A stretch of 64,000 nt of DNA, taken from NCBI GenBank assembly GCA_963920705.1, contig CAWUCO010000268.1:6014001-6078000 (forward strand), given 5' to 3'. The notes beneath the pieces were generated by a model. That model saw only the letters and a list, made by a program, of their open reading frames with translations. It was not told the origin of the DNA and searched no databases. Below, piece by piece: positions 1-13,140 of the stretch. The position numbers and the translations under genes are program-made. This stretch comes from Odiellus spinosus (taxonomy: Eukaryota; Arthropoda; Arachnida; Opiliones; Phalangiidae). Position 1 is the first letter of the stretch; the number at the start of each line of letters is the position of its first letter.

Positions 1-800
1 TTAGATTGACCAATATTTGCTCTTTCGAGTAGTCTTAATTTTGTCTAAATCGCTTAAAAATCAAAAGTTTTGTGTCTATTTGAATCCAATAATCTTGGAT
101 TTTTAAGTGTTTTTGCTTTATTTTAACCATTTTATATTTGTCACAATTTTGCAATTTCGACAAAACCAAAGTCATTCGAAAGAGCAATTAATGGACAGTC
201 TAAATAACAAGAGTTTTCAAAAATCCGTTGAAAAACAAGAAAAATATGGCCAATTCAAGAAATCATACAATATCAAAATAGTCAAATTTCAGATTTTAAA
301 AATTCGCTTTTTGATATTAGATGTTTTTTGAATTGGCTATATTTTCCATGTTTTTCAACGGATTTTCCAAAACTCTTGTTTTTTAGATAGACCAATATTT
401 GCTCTTTCGAGTAGTCTTAATTTTGTCTAAATCGCTTAAAAATCAAAAGTTTTGTGTCCATTTGAATCCAATAATCTTGGATTTTTTAGTGTTTTTGCTT
501 TATTTTAACCAATTTTATATTTGTCACAATTTTGCAATTTAGACAAAACCAAAGTCATTCGAAAGAGAAATTAATGAACAGTCTAAATAACAAGAGTTTT
601 CAAAAATCCGTTGAAAAACAAGAAAAATATGGCCAATTCAAGAAATCATACAATATCAAAATAGTCAAATTTCAGATTTTAATAATTCGCTTTTTGATAT
701 TAGATGTTTTTTGAATTGTCCATATTTTCCATGTTTTTCAACGGATTTTCCAAAACTCTTGTTTTTCAGATAGACCAATATTTGCTCTTTCGAGTGGTCT

Positions 801-3800
801 TCATTTTGTCTAAATCGCTTAAAAATCAAAAGTTTTGTGTCCATTTGAATCCAATAATCTTGGATTTTTAAGTGTTTTTGCTTAATTTTAACCAATTTTA
901 TAATTGTCACAATTTTGCAATTTAGACAAAACCAAAGTCATTCGAAAGAGAAATTAATGAACAGTCTAAATAACAAGAGTTTTCAAAAATCCGTTGAAAA
1001 ACAAGAAAAATATGGCCAATTCAAGAAATCATACAATATCAAAATAGTCAAATTTCAGATTTTAAAAATTCGCTTTTTGATATTAGATGCTTTTTGAATT
1101 GTCCATATTTTCCATGTTTTTCAACGGATTTTCCAAAACTCTTGTTTTTTAGATTGACCAATATTTGCTCTTTCGAGTAGTCTTAATTTTGTCTAAATCG
1201 CTTAAAAATCAAAAGTTTTGTGTCTATTTGAATCCAATAATCTTGGATTTTTAAGTGTTTTTGCTTTATTTTAACCAATTTTATATTTGTCACAATTTTG
1301 TAATTTAGACAAAACCAAAGTCATTCGAAAGAGCAATTAATGGACAGTCTAAATAATAAGAGTTTTGGAAAATCCGTTGAAAAACAAGAAAAATATGGCC
1401 AATTCAAGAAATCATACAATATCAAAATAGTCAAATTTCAGATTTTAAAAATTCGCTTTTTGATATTAGATGCTTTTTGAATTGTCCATATTTTCCATGT
1501 TTTTCAACGGATTTTCCAAAACTCTTGTTTTTTAGATGACCAATATTTGCTCTTTCGAGTGGTCTTAATTTTGTCTATATCGCTTAAAAATCAAAAGTTT
1601 TGTGTCCATTTGAATCCAATAATCTTGGATTTTTTAGTGTTTTTGCTTTATTTTAACCAATTTTATATTTGTCACAATTTTGTAATTTAGACAAAACCAA
1701 AGTCATTCGAAAGAGCAATTAATGGACAGTCTAAATAACAAGAGTTTTCAAAAATCCGTTGAAAAACAAGAAAAATATGGCCAATTCAAGAAATCATACA
1801 ATATCAAAATAGTCAAATTTCAGATTTTAAAAATTCGCTTTTTGATATTAGATGCTTTTTGAATTGTCCATATTTTCCATGTTTTTCAACGGATTTTCCA
1901 AAACTCTTGTTTTTTAGATAGACCAATATTTGCTCTTTCGAGAAGTCTTAATTTTGTCTAAATCGCTTAAAAATCAAAAGTTTTGTGTCCATTTGAATCC
2001 AATAATCTTGGATTTTTTAGTGTTTTTGCTTTATTTTAAAAAATTTTATATTTGTCACAATTTTGCAATTTAGACAAAACCAAAGTCATTCGAAAGAGCA
2101 ATTAATGGACAGTCTAAATAACAAGAGTTTTCAAAAATCCGTTGAAAAACAAGAAAAATATGGCCAATTCAAGAAATCATACAATATCAAAATAGTCAAA
2201 TTTCAGATTTTAAAAATTCGCTTTTTGATATTAGATGTTTTTTGAATTGGCTATATTTTCCATGTTTTTCAACGGATTTTCCAAAACTCTTGTTTTTTAG
2301 ATAGACCAATATTTGCTCTTTCGAGTAGTCTTAATTTTGTCTAAATCGCTTAAAAATCAAAAGTTTTGTGTCCATTTGAATCCAATAATCTTGGATTTTT
2401 AAGTGTTTTTGCTTAATTTTAACCAATTTTATAATTGTCACAATTTTGCAATTTAGACAAAACCAAAGTCATTCGAAAGAGCAATTAATGGACAGTCTAA
2501 ATAACAAGAGTTTTCAAAAATCCGTTGAAAAACAAGAAAAATATGGCCAATTCAAGAAATCATACAATATCAAAATAGTCAAATTTCAGATTTTAAAAAT
2601 TCGCTTTTTGATATTAGATGCTTTTTGAATTGTCCATATTTTCCATGTTTTTCAACGGATTTTCCAAAACTCTTGTTTTTTAGATTGACCAATATTTGCT
2701 CTTTCGAGTAGTCTTAATTTTGTCTAAATCGCTTAAAAATCAAAAGTTTTGTGTCTATTTGAATCCAATAATCTTGGATTTTTAAGTGTTTTTGCTTTAT
2801 TTTAACCAATTTTATATTTGTCACAATTTTGTAATTTAGACAAAACCAAAGTCATTCGAAAGAGCAATTAATGGACAGTCTAAATAATAAGAGTTTTCAA
2901 AAATCCGTTGAAAAACAAGAAAAATATGGCCAATTCAAGAAATCATAGAATATCAAAATAGTCAAATTTCAGATTTTAAAAATTCTCTTTTTGATATTAG
3001 ATGTTTTTTGAATTGGCTATATTTTCCATGTTTTTCAACGGATTTTCCAAAACTCTTGTTTTTTAGATAGACCAATATTTGCTCTTTCGAGTAGTCTTAA
3101 TTTTGTCTAAATCGCTTAAAAATCAAAAGTTTTGTGTCCATTTGAATCCAATAATCTTGGATTTTTAAGTGTTTTTGCTTAATTTTAACCAATTTTATAA
3201 TTGTCACAATTTTGCAATTTAGACAAAACCAAAGTCATTCGAAAGAGCAATTAATGGACAGTCTAAATAATAAGAGTTTTCAAAAATCCGTTGAAAAACA
3301 AGAAAAATATGAACAATTCAAGAAACCATACAATATCAAAATAGTCAAATTTCAGATTTTAAAAATTCGCTTTTTGATATTAGATGTTTTTTGAATTGGC
3401 TATATTTTCCATGTTTTTCAACGGATTTTCCAAAACTCTTGTTTTTTAGATAGACCAATATTTGCTCTTTCGAGTAGTCTTAATTTTGTCTAAATCGCTT
3501 AAAAATCAAAAGTTTTGTGTCTATTTGAATCCAATAATCTTGGATTTTTAAGTGTTTTTGCTTTATTTTAACCAATTTTATATTTGTCACAATTTTGTAA
3601 TTTAGACAAAACCAAAGTCATTCGAAAGAGCAATTAATGGACAGTCTAAATAACAAGAGTTTTCAAAAATCCGTTGAAAAACAAGAAAAATATGAACAAT
3701 TCAAGAAACCATACAATATCAAAATAGTCAAATTTCAGATTTTAAAAATTCGCTTTTTGATATTAGATGTTTTTTGAATTGGCTATATTTTCCATGTTTT

Positions 3801-4980
3801 TCAACGGATTTTCCAAAACTCTTGTTTTTTAGATAGACCAATATTCGCTCTTTCGAGTAGTCTTAATTTTGTCTAAATCGCTTAAAAATCAAAAGTTTTG
3901 TGTCCATTTGAATCCAATAATCTTGGATTTTTTAGTGTTTTTGCTTTATTTTAAAAAATTTTATATTTGTCACAATTTTGCAATTTAGACAAAACCAAAG
4001 TCATTCGAAAGAGCAATTAATGGACAGTCTAAATAACAAGAGTTTTCAAAAATCCGTTGAAAAACAAGAAAAATATGGCCAATTCAAGAAATCATACAAT
4101 ATCAAAATAGTCAAATTTCAGATTTTAAAAATTCGCTTTTTGATATTAGATGTTTTTTGAATTGGCTATATTTTCCATGTTTTTCAACGGATTTTCCAAA
4201 ACTTTTGTTTTTTAGATAGACCAATATTTGCTCTTTCGAGTAGTCTTAATTTTGTCTAAATCGCTTAAAAATCAAAAGTTTTGTGTCCATTTGAATCCAA
4301 TAATCTTGGATTTTTTAGTATTTTTGCTTTATTTTAACCAATTTTATATTTGTCACAATTTTGCAATTTAGACAAAACCAAAGTCATTCGAAAGAGCAAT
4401 TAATGGACAGTCTAAATAACAAGAGTTTTCAAAAATCCGTTGAAAAACAAGAAAAATATGGCCAATTCAAGAAATCATACAATATCAAAATAGTCAAATT
4501 TCAGATTTTAATAATTCGCTTTTTGATATTAGATGTTTTTTGAATTGTCCATATTTTCCATGTTTTTCAACGGATTTTCCAAAACTCTTGTTTTTCAGAT
4601 AGACCAATATTTGCTCTTTCGAGTGGTCTTCATTTTGTCTAAATCGCTTAAAAATCAAAAGTTTTGTGTCCATTTGAATCCAATAATCTTGGATTTTTAA
4701 GTGTTTTTGCTTAATTTTAACCAATTTTATAATTGTCACAATTTTGCAATTTAGACAAAACCAAAGTCATTCGAAAGAGCAATTAATGGACAGTCTAAAT
4801 AACAAGAGTTTTCAAAAATCCGTTGAAAAACAAGAAAAATATGGCCAATTCAAGAAATCATACAATATCAAAATAGTCAAATTTCAGATTTTAAAAATTC
4901 GCTTTTTGATATTAGATGCTTTTTGAATTGTCCATATTTTCCATGTTTTTCAACGGATTTTCCAAAACTCTTGTTTTTTA
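801..4980 (+). repeat. Higher-order duplication with 3829-bp offset (10 monomers)
   Basis: Rare variants recur 3829 bp apart: a TTCATTTTG variant at 801 and 4630, the AATAATTCGC variant near 680 and 4509, and GATTGACC at 1152 and 4981. A third partial copy of the AATAATTCGC/TTCATTTTG pair is near 6040-6160, 1531 bp after the second. Ten 383-bp units make 3830 bp, so the copy is in register. Confidence 0.75.
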
Positions 4981-5128
4981 GATTGACCAATATTTGCTCT
5001 TTCGAGTAGTCTTAATTTTGTCTAAATCGCTTAAAAATCAAAAGTTTTGTGTCTATTTGAATCCAATAATCTTGGATTTTTAAGTGTTTTTGCTTTATTT
5101 TAACCAATTTTATATTTGTCACAATTTT
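4746..5128 (+). repeat. Model satellite monomer (arm B, centre, arm A, spacer)
   Basis: Arm B is 4746-4873 and begins GCAATTTAGACAAAACC. The centre is about 4874-4903. Arm A is 4904-5030 and ends GTCTAAATCGC. The spacer is 5031-5128. Arm A is the reverse complement of arm B with about 22 differences (about 83% identity by eye), so a single strand could fold into a 128-bp stem with a 30-nt loop. The best conserved stretch, AAAATCCGTTGAAAAACA, is at 4815-4832 in B and reverse-complemented at 4944-4961 in A, 129 bp centre to centre. The spacer does not align between its two ends and carries a 7-bp inverted repeat, AATCCAA-TAATC-TTGGATT. Half-monomers average 191 bp, close to a nucleosome repeat length. 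Confidence 0.93.
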
Positions 5129-6500
5129 GTAATTTAGACAAAACCAAAGTCATTCGAAAGAGCAATTAATGGACAGTCTAAATAACAAGAGTTTTCAAAA
5201 ATCCGTTGAAAAACAAGAAAAATATGGCCAATTCAAGAAACCATACAATATCAAAATAGTCAAATTTCAGATTTTAAAAATTCGCTTTTTGATATTAGAT
5301 GTTTTTTGAATTGTCCATATTTTCCATGTTTTTCAACGGATTTTCCAAAACTCTTGTTTTTTAGATAGACCAATATTTGCTCTTTCGAGTAGTCTTAATT
5401 TAGTCTAAATCGCTTAAAAATCAAAAGTTTTGTGTCCATTTGAATCCAATAATCTTGGATTTTTTAGTGTTTTTGCTTTATTTTAAAAAATTTTATATTT
5501 GTCACAATTTTGCAATTTAGACAAAACCAAAGTCATTCGAAAGAGCAATTAATGGACAGTCTAAATAACAAGAGTTTTCAAAAATCCGTTGAAAAACAAG
5601 AAAAATATGGCCAATTCAAGAAATCATACAATATCAAAATAGTCAAATTTCAGATTTTAAAAATTCGCTTTTTGATATTAGATGTTTTTTGAATTGGCTA
5701 TATTTTCCATGTTTTTCAACGGATTTTCCAAAACTCTTGTTTTTTAGATAGACCAATATTTTCTCTTTCGAGTAGTCTTAATTAGTCTAAATCGCTTAAA
5801 AATCAAAAGTTTTGTTCCCATTTGAATCCAATAATCTTGGATTTTTTAGTGTTTTTGCTTTATTTTAACCAATTTTATATTTGTCACAATTTTGCAATTT
5901 AGACAAAACCAAAGTCATTCGAAAGAGCAGTTAATGGACAGTCTAAATAACAAGAGTTTTCAAAAATCCGTTGAAAAACAAGAAAAATATGGCCAATTCA
6001 AGAAATCATACAATATCAAAATAGTCAAATTTCAGATTTTAATAATTCGCTTTTTGATATTAGATGTTTTTTGAATTGTCCATATTTTCCATGTTTTTCA
6101 ACGGATTTTCCAAAACTCTTGTTTTTCAGATAGACCAATATTTGCTCTTTCGAGTGGTCTTCATTTTGTCTAAATCGCTTAAAAATCAAAAGTTTTGTGT
6201 CCATTTGAATCCAATAATCTTGGATTTTTAAGAGTTTTTGCTTTATTTTAACCAATTTTATATTTGTCACAATTTTGCAATTTAGACAAAACCAAAGTCA
6301 TTCGAAAGAGCAATTAATGGACAGTCTAAATAACAAGAGTTTTCAAAAATCCGTTGAAAAACAAGAAAAATATGGCCAATTCAAGAAATCATACAATATC
6401 AAAATAGTCAAATTTCAGATTTTAAAAATTCGCTTTTTGATATTAGATGCTTTTTGAATTGTCCATATTTTCCATGTTTTTCAACGGATTTTCCAAAACT

Positions 6501-8794
6501 ATTGTTTTTTAGATAGACCAATATTTGCTCTTTCGAGTAGTCTTAATTTTGTCTAAATCGCTTAAAAATCAAAAGTTTTGTGTCCATTTGAATCCAATAA
6601 TCTTGGATTTTTTAGTGTTTTTGCTTTATTTTAAAAAATTTTATATTTGTCACAATTTTGCAATTTAGACAAAACCAAAGTCATTCGAAAGAGCAATTAA
6701 TGGACAGTCTAAATAACAAGAGTTTTCAAAAATCCGTTGAAAAACAAGAAAAATATGGCCAATTCAAGAAATCATACAATATCAAAATAGTCAAATTTCA
6801 GATTTTAAAAATTCGCTTTTTGATATTAGATGTTTTTTGAATTGGCTATATTTTCCATGTTTTTCAACGGATTTTCCAAAACTCTTGTTTTTTAGCTAGA
6901 CCAATATTTGCTCTTTCGAGTGGTCTTAATTTTGTCTAAATCGCTTAAAAATCAAAAGTTTTGTGTCCATTTGAATCCAATAATCTTGGATTTTTTAGTG
7001 TTTTTGCTTTATTTTAACCAATTTTATATTTGTCACAATTTTGCAATTTAGACAAAAACAGTCATTCGAAAGAGCAATTAATGGACAGTCTAAATAACAA
7101 GAGTTTTCAAAAATCCGTTGAAAAACAAGAAAAATATGGCCAATTCAAGAAATCATACAATATCAAAATAGTCAAATTTCAGATTTTAAAAATTCGCTTT
7201 TTGATATTAGATGCTTTTTGAATTGTCCATATTTTCCATGTTTTTCAACGGATTTTCCAAAACTCTTGTTTTTTAGATAGACCAATATTTGCTCTTTCGA
7301 GTAGTCTTAATTTTGTCTAAATCGCTTAAAAATCAAAAGTTTTGTGTCCATTTGAATCCAATAATCTTGGATTTTTTAGTGTTTTTGCTTTATTTTAACC
7401 AATTTTATATTTGTCACAATTTTGCAATTTAGACAAAACCAAAGTCATTCGAAAGAGCAATTAATGGACAGTCTAAATAACAAGAGTTTTCAAAAATCCG
7501 TTGAAAAACAAGAAAAATATGGCCAATTCAAGAAATCATACAATATCAAAATAGTCAAATTTCAGATTTTAAAAATTCGCTTTTTGATATTAGATGCTTT
7601 TTGAATTGTCCATATTTTCCATGTTTTTCAACGGATTTTCCAAAACTATTGTTTTTTAGATAGACCAATATTTGCTCTTTCGAGTAGTCTTAATTTTGTC
7701 TAAATCGCTTAAAAATCAAAAGTTTTGTGTCCATTTGAATCCAATAATCTTGGATTTTTTAGTGTTTTTGCTTTATTTTAAAAATTTTTATATTTGTCAC
7801 AATTTTGCAATTTAGACAAAACCAAAGTCATTCGAAAGAGCAATTAATGGACAGTCTAAATAACAAGAGTTTTCAAAAATCCGTTGAAAAACAAGAAAAA
7901 TATGGCCAATTCAAGAAATCATACAATATCAAAATAGTCAAATTTCAGATTTTAAAAATTCGCTTTTTGATATTAGATGTTTTTTGAATTGGCTATATTT
8001 TCCATGTTTTTCAACGGATTTTCCAAAACTCTTGTTTTTTAGCTAGACCAATATTTGCTCTTTCGAGTGGTCTTAATTTTGTCTAAATCGCTTAAAAATC
8101 AAAAGTTTTGTGTCCATTTGAATCCAATAATCTTGGATTTTTTAGTGTTTTTGCTTTATTTTAACCAATTTTATATTTGTCACAATTTTGCAATTTAGAC
8201 AAAAACAGTCATTCGAAAGAGCAATTAATGGACAGTCTAAATAACAAGAGTTTTCAAAAATCCGTTGAAAAACAAGAAAAATATGGCCAATTCAAGAAAT
8301 CATACAATATCAAAATAGTCAAATTTCAGATTTTAAAAATTCGCTTTTTGATATTAGATGCTTTTTGAATTGTCCATATTTTCCATGTTTTTCAACGGAT
8401 TTTCCAAAACTCTTGTTTTTTAGATAGACCAATATTTGCTCTTTCGAGTAGTCTTAATTTTGTCTAAATCGCTTAAAAATCAAAAGTTTTGTGTCCATTT
8501 GAATCCAATAATCTTGGATTTTTTAGTGTTTTTGCTTTATTTTAACCAATTTTATATTTGTCACAATTTTGCAATTTAGACAAAACCAAAGTCATTCGAA
8601 AGAGCAATTAATGGACAGTCTAAATAACAAGAGTTTTCAAAAATCCGTTGAAAAACAAGAAAAATATGGCCAATTCAAGAAATCATACAATATCAAAATA
8701 GTCAAATTTCAGATTTTAAAAATTCGCTTTTTGATATTAGATGCTTTTTGAATTGTCCATATTTTCCATGTTTTTCAACGGATTTTCCAAAACT
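6501..8794 (+). repeat. Tandem 1147-bp trimer higher-order repeat, two copies
   Basis: The copies are about 6501-7647 and 7648-8794. Matched rare variants are ATTG in place of CTTG at 6501 and 7648, AGCTAGACC at 6894 and 8041, and the same CCA loss near 7057 and 8204. The far end of the second copy merges into common monomers, so its right edge is approximate. Confidence 0.8.
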
Positions 8795-10100
8795 CTTGTT
8801 TTTTAGATAGACCAATATTTGCTCTTTCGAGTAGTCTTAATTTTGTCTAAATCGCTTAAAAATCAAAAGTTTTGTGTCCATTTGAATCCAATAATCTTGG
8901 ATTTTTTAGTGTTTTTGCTTTATTTTAACCAATTTTATATTTGTCACAATTTTGCAATTTAGACAAAACCAAAGTCATTCGAAAGAGCAATTAATGGACA
9001 GTCTAAATAACAAGAGTTTTCAAAAATCCGTTGAAAAACAAGAAAAATATGGCCAATTCAAGAAATCATACAATATCAAAATAGTCAAATTTCAGATTTT
9101 AAAAATTCGCTTTTTGATATTAGATGCTTTTTGAATTGTCCATATTTTCCATGTTTTTCAACGGATTTTCCAAAACTCTTGTTTTTTAGATAGACCAATA
9201 TTTGCTCTTTCGAGTAGTCTTAATTTTGTCTAAATCGCTTAAAAATCAAAAGTTTTGTGTCCAATTGAATCCAATAATCTTGGATTTTTTAGTGTTTTTA
9301 CTTTATTTTAACCAATTTTATATTTGTCACAATTTTGCAATTTAGACAAAACCAAAGTCATTCGAAAGAGCAATTAATGGACAGTCTAAATAACAAGAGT
9401 TTTCAAAAATCCGTTGAAAAACAAGAAAAATATGGCCAATTCAAGAAATCATACAATATCAAAATAGTCAAATTTCAGATTTTAAAAATTCGCTTTTTGA
9501 TATTAGATGCTTTTTGAATTGTCCATATTTTCCATGTTTTTCAACGGATTTTCCAAAACTCTTGTTTTTTAGATAGACCAATATTTGCTCTTTCGAGTGG
9601 TCTTAATTTTGTCTAAATCGCTTAAAAATCAAAAGTTTTGTGTCCATTTTAATCCAATAATCTTGGATTTTTAAGTGTTTTTGCTTAATTTTAACCAATT
9701 TTATATTTGTCACAATTTTGCAATTTAGACAAAACCAAAGTCATTCGAAAGAGCAATTAATGGAGAGTCTAAATAAGAAGAGTTTTCAAAAATTCATTGA
9801 AAAACAAGAAAAATATGGCCAATTCAAGAAATCATAGAATATCAAAATAGTCAAATTTCAGATTTTCAAAATTCGCTTTTTGATATTAGATGTTTTTTGA
9901 ATTGGCTATATTTTCCATGTTTTTCAACGGATTTTCCAAAACTCTTGTTTTTTAGATAGACCAACATTTGCTCTTTCGAGTAGTCTTAATTTTGTCTAAA
10001 TCGCTTAAAAATCAAAAGTTTTGTGTCCATTTGAATCCAATAATCTTGGATTTTTAAGTGTTTTTGCTTAATTTTAACCAATTTTATAATTGTCACAATT

Positions 10101-10400
10101 TTGCAATTTAGACAAAACCAAAGTCATTCGAAAGAGCAATTAATGGACAGTCTAAATAATAAGAGTTTTCAAAAATCCGTTAAAAAACAAGAAAAATATG
10201 GCCAATTCAAGAAACCATACAATATCAAAATAGTCAAATTTCAGATTTTCAAAATTCGCTTTTTGATATTAGATGTTTTTTGAATTGGCCATATTTTTCT
10301 ATTTTTTCAACGGATTTTTGGAAACACTTATTATTTAGACTGTCCATTAATTGCTCTTTCGAATGACTTTGGTTTTGTCTAAATTGCAAAATTGTGACAA
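10101..10400. repeat. Palindromic junction F1/R1, centred near 10245
   Basis: Arm B on the left and its near-perfect reverse complement b on the right face each other, for example GCAATTAATGG at 10136-10146 against CCATTAATTGC at 10343-10353. Because whole F and R blocks lie on either side, inverted similarity continues outward for about 1 kb. The innermost 30-40 bp is the dyad centre of the monomer. Confidence 0.82.
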
Positions 10401-11330
10401 ATATAAAATTGGTTAAAATTAAGAAAAAACACGTAAAAATCCAAGATTATTGGATTCAAATGGAAACAAAACTTTTGATTTTTAAGCGATTTAGACAAAA
10501 TTAAGACCACTCGAAAGAGCAAATATTGGTCTATCTAAAAAACAAGAGTTTTGGAAAATCCGTTGAAAAACATGGAAAATATGGACAATTCAAAAAACAT
10601 CTAATATCAGAAAGCGAATTTTTAAAATCTGAAATTTGACTATTTTGATATTGTATGATTTCTTGAATTGGCCATATTTTTCTTGTTTTTCAACGGATTT
10701 TTGAAAACTCTTGTTATTTAGACTGTCCATTAATTGCTCTTTCGAATGACTTTGGTTTTGTCTAAATTGCAAAATTGTGACAAATATAAAATTGGTTAAA
10801 ATAAAGCAAAAACGCTTAAAAATCCAAGATTATAGGATTCAAATGGACACAAAACTTTTGATTTTTAAGCGATTTAGACAAAATTAAGACCACTCGAAAG
10901 AGCAAATATTGGTCTATCTGAAAATCAAGAGTTTTGGAAAATCCGTTGAAAAACATGGAAAATATGGACAATTCAAAAAACATCTAATATCAAAAAGCGA
11001 ATTTTTAAAATCTGAAATTTGACTATTTTGATATTCTATGATTTCTTGAATTGGCCATATTTTTCTTGTTTTTCAACGGATTTTTGAAAACTCTTATTAT
11101 TTAGACTGTCCATTAATTGCTCTTTCGAATGACTTTGGTTTTGTCTAAATTGCCAAGACGTGACAAATATAAAATTGGTTAAAATAAAGCAAAAACACTT
11201 AAAAATCCAAGATTATTGGATTCAAATGGACACAAAACTTTTGATTTTTAAGCGATTTAGACAAAATTAAGACCACTCGAAAGAGCAAATATTGGTCTAT
11301 CTAAAAAACAAGAGTTTTGGAAAATCCGTT
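10291..11330 (-). repeat. Block R1, reverse monomers
   Basis: Entered by a type 3 switch and left by type 1 inside the 18-bp shared motif (11321-11338). The first unit is divergent (CTATTTTTTCAACGG, GGAAACACTT near 10310-10330). A spacer variant reading CCAAGACGTG is near 11153. Confidence 0.87.
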
Positions 11331-11738
11331 GAAAAACAAGAAAAATATGGCCAATTCAAGAAATCATACAATATCAAAATAGTCAAATTTCAGATTTTAA
11401 AAATTCGCTTTTTGATATTAGATGCTTTTTGAATTGTCCATATTTTCCATGTTTTTCAACGGATTTTCCAAAACTCTTGTTTTTTAGATGACCAATATTT
11501 GCTCTTTCGAGTGGTCTTAATTTTGTCTATATCGCTTAAAAATCAAAAGTTTTGTGTCCATTTTAATCCAATAATCTTGGATTTTTAAGTGTTTTTGCTT
11601 AATTTTAACCAATTTTATATCTGTCACAATTTTGCAATTTAGACAAAACCAAAGTCATTCGAAAGAGCAATTAATGGACAGTCTAAATAATAAGAGTTTT
11701 CAAAAATCCGTTGAAAAACAAGAAAAATATGGCCAATT
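11331..11738 (+). repeat. Block F2, single forward monomer
   Basis: A one-monomer forward island of about 408 bp. It enters by type 1 and leaves by type 4 at CAATTCAA (11735-11742). Arm A reads TAGATGACC near 11487 instead of TAGATAGACC, a form also seen near 1534 in F1, so it was probably copied from an F1-like source. Confidence 0.83.
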
Positions 11739-12990
11739 CAAAAAACATCTAATATCAAAAAGCGAATTTTTAAAATCTGAAATTTGACTATTTTGATATT
11801 GTATGGTTTCTTGAATTGGCCATATTTTTCTTGTTTTTCAACGGATTTTTGAAAACTCTTATTATTTAGACTGTCCATTAATTGCTCTTTCGAATGACTT
11901 TGGTTTTGTCTAAATTGCAAAATTGTGACAAATATAAAATTGGTTAAAATTAAGCAAAAACGCTTAAAAATATAAGATTATAGGATTCAAATGGACACAA
12001 AACTTTTGATTTTTAAGCGATTTAGACAAAATTAAGACCACTCGAAAGAGCAAATATTGGTCTATCTGAAAATCAAGAGTTTTGGAAAATCCGTTGAAAA
12101 ACATGGAAAATATGGACAATTCAAAAAACATCTAATATCAAAAAGCGAATTTTTAAAATCTGAAATTTGACTATTTTGATATTGTATGATTTCTTGAATT
12201 GGCCATATTTTTCTTGTTTTTCAACGGATTTTTGAAAACTCTTGTTATTTAGACTGTCCATTAATTGCTCTTTCGAATGACTTTGGTTTTCTCTAAATTG
12301 CAAAATTGTGACCAATATAAAATTGGTTAAAATTAAGCAAAAACGCTTAAAAATCCAAGATTATTGGATTCAAATGGACACAAAACTTTTGATTTTTAAG
12401 CGTTTAGACAAAATTAAGACCACTCGAAAGAGCAAATATTGGTCTATCTAAAAAACAAGAGTTTTGGAAAATCCGTTGAAAAACATGGAAAATATGGACA
12501 ATTCAAAAAGCATCTAATATCAAAAAGCGAATTTTGAAAATCTGAAATTTGACTATTTTGATATTCTATGATTTCTTGAATTGGCCATATTTTTCTTGTT
12601 TTTCAACGGATTTTTGAAAACTCTTATTATTTAGACCGTGTATTAATTGTGCTTTCGAATGACTTTGGTTTTGTCTAAATTGCAAAATTGTGACAAATAT
12701 AAAATTGGTTAAAATTAAGCAAAAACGCATAAAAATCCAAGATTATTGGATTCAAATGGAAACAAAACTTTTGATTTTTAAGCGATATAGACAAAATTAA
12801 GACCACTCGAAAGAGCAAATATTGGTCTATCTAAAAACAAGAGTTTTGGAAAATCCGTTGAAAAACATGGAAAATATGGACAATTCAAAAAGCATCTAAT
12901 ATTAAAAAGCGAATTTTGAAAATCTGAAATTTGACTATTTTGATATTGTATGATTTCTTAAATTGGCCATATTTTTCTTGTTTTTAACGG
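11739..12990 (-). repeat. Block R2, about three reverse monomers
   Basis: Leaves by type 2 at 12982-12995, where arm b with TTTTTAACGG joins an A arm. The last unit carries CTTAAATTGG at about 12957. The same set of variants returns about 1143 bp later (near 14100), so this stretch was copied together with its switch. Confidence 0.83.
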
Positions 12991-13140
12991 ATTTTCCAAA
13001 ACACTTGATTTTCAGATAGACCAATATTTGCTCTTTCGAGTGGTCTTAATTTTGTCTAAATCGCTTAAAAATCAAAAGTTTTGTGACCATTTGAATCCAA
13101 TAATCTTGGATTTTTAAGTGTTTTTGCTTTATTTTAACCA
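12991..13140 (+). repeat. Block F3, truncated arm A with partial spacer
   Basis: Only arm A and part of the spacer remain. The sequence runs to ATTTTAACCA (13131-13140) and then jumps directly to arm a (AAACTTTTGA at 13141), so the rest of the spacer and an arm pair are missing. This is one of only two switches that lie outside the arms. Confidence 0.85.

Larger units (their letters stand above)
1..10290 (+). repeat. Block F1, about 27 forward monomers
   Basis: This is the longest single-orientation block and contains no switch. It carries two internal higher-order duplications (3829 bp apart; 1147 bp tandem). Several monomers differ by small indels, such as a lost CCA near 7057 and 8204. 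A TAC-to-TAG change appears near 2946 and 9836. It leaves by a type 3 switch at about 10283-10297. Confidence 0.93.

Noticed and set aside
532..714. A ~60-residue ORF (MQFRQNQSHSKEQL...) repeated dozens of times on both strands, as a possible amplified gene family.
   Set aside because: It lies inside arm B and the centre of every monomer and is simply an open frame of the satellite. Many monomers lose it through TAC-to-TAG changes, 1-3 nt indels or chimeric switches, with no sign of selection for the frame. The longer versions run on only where a chance indel removes the stop.
665..910. Minus-strand ~81-residue ORF (MTIIKLVKIKQ...), repeated at 4494-4739 and 6025-6270.
   Set aside because: It is arm A and the spacer read in reverse. 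It exists only where a rare T-to-C change removes a stop, and it recurs because those segments are duplicated copies.
4746..5030. Monomer as a tandemly amplified MITE or fold-back DNA transposon.
   Set aside because: The inverted arms would fit, but no target-site duplication or conserved terminal motif is seen at the arm ends, and no solitary copy exists in the window to define element ends. It remains a possible remote origin.
4746..5128. CENP-B box (TTCG....A..CGGG).
   Set aside because: TTCG occurs in each arm, but no CGGG follows at the right distance in the monomers I read.
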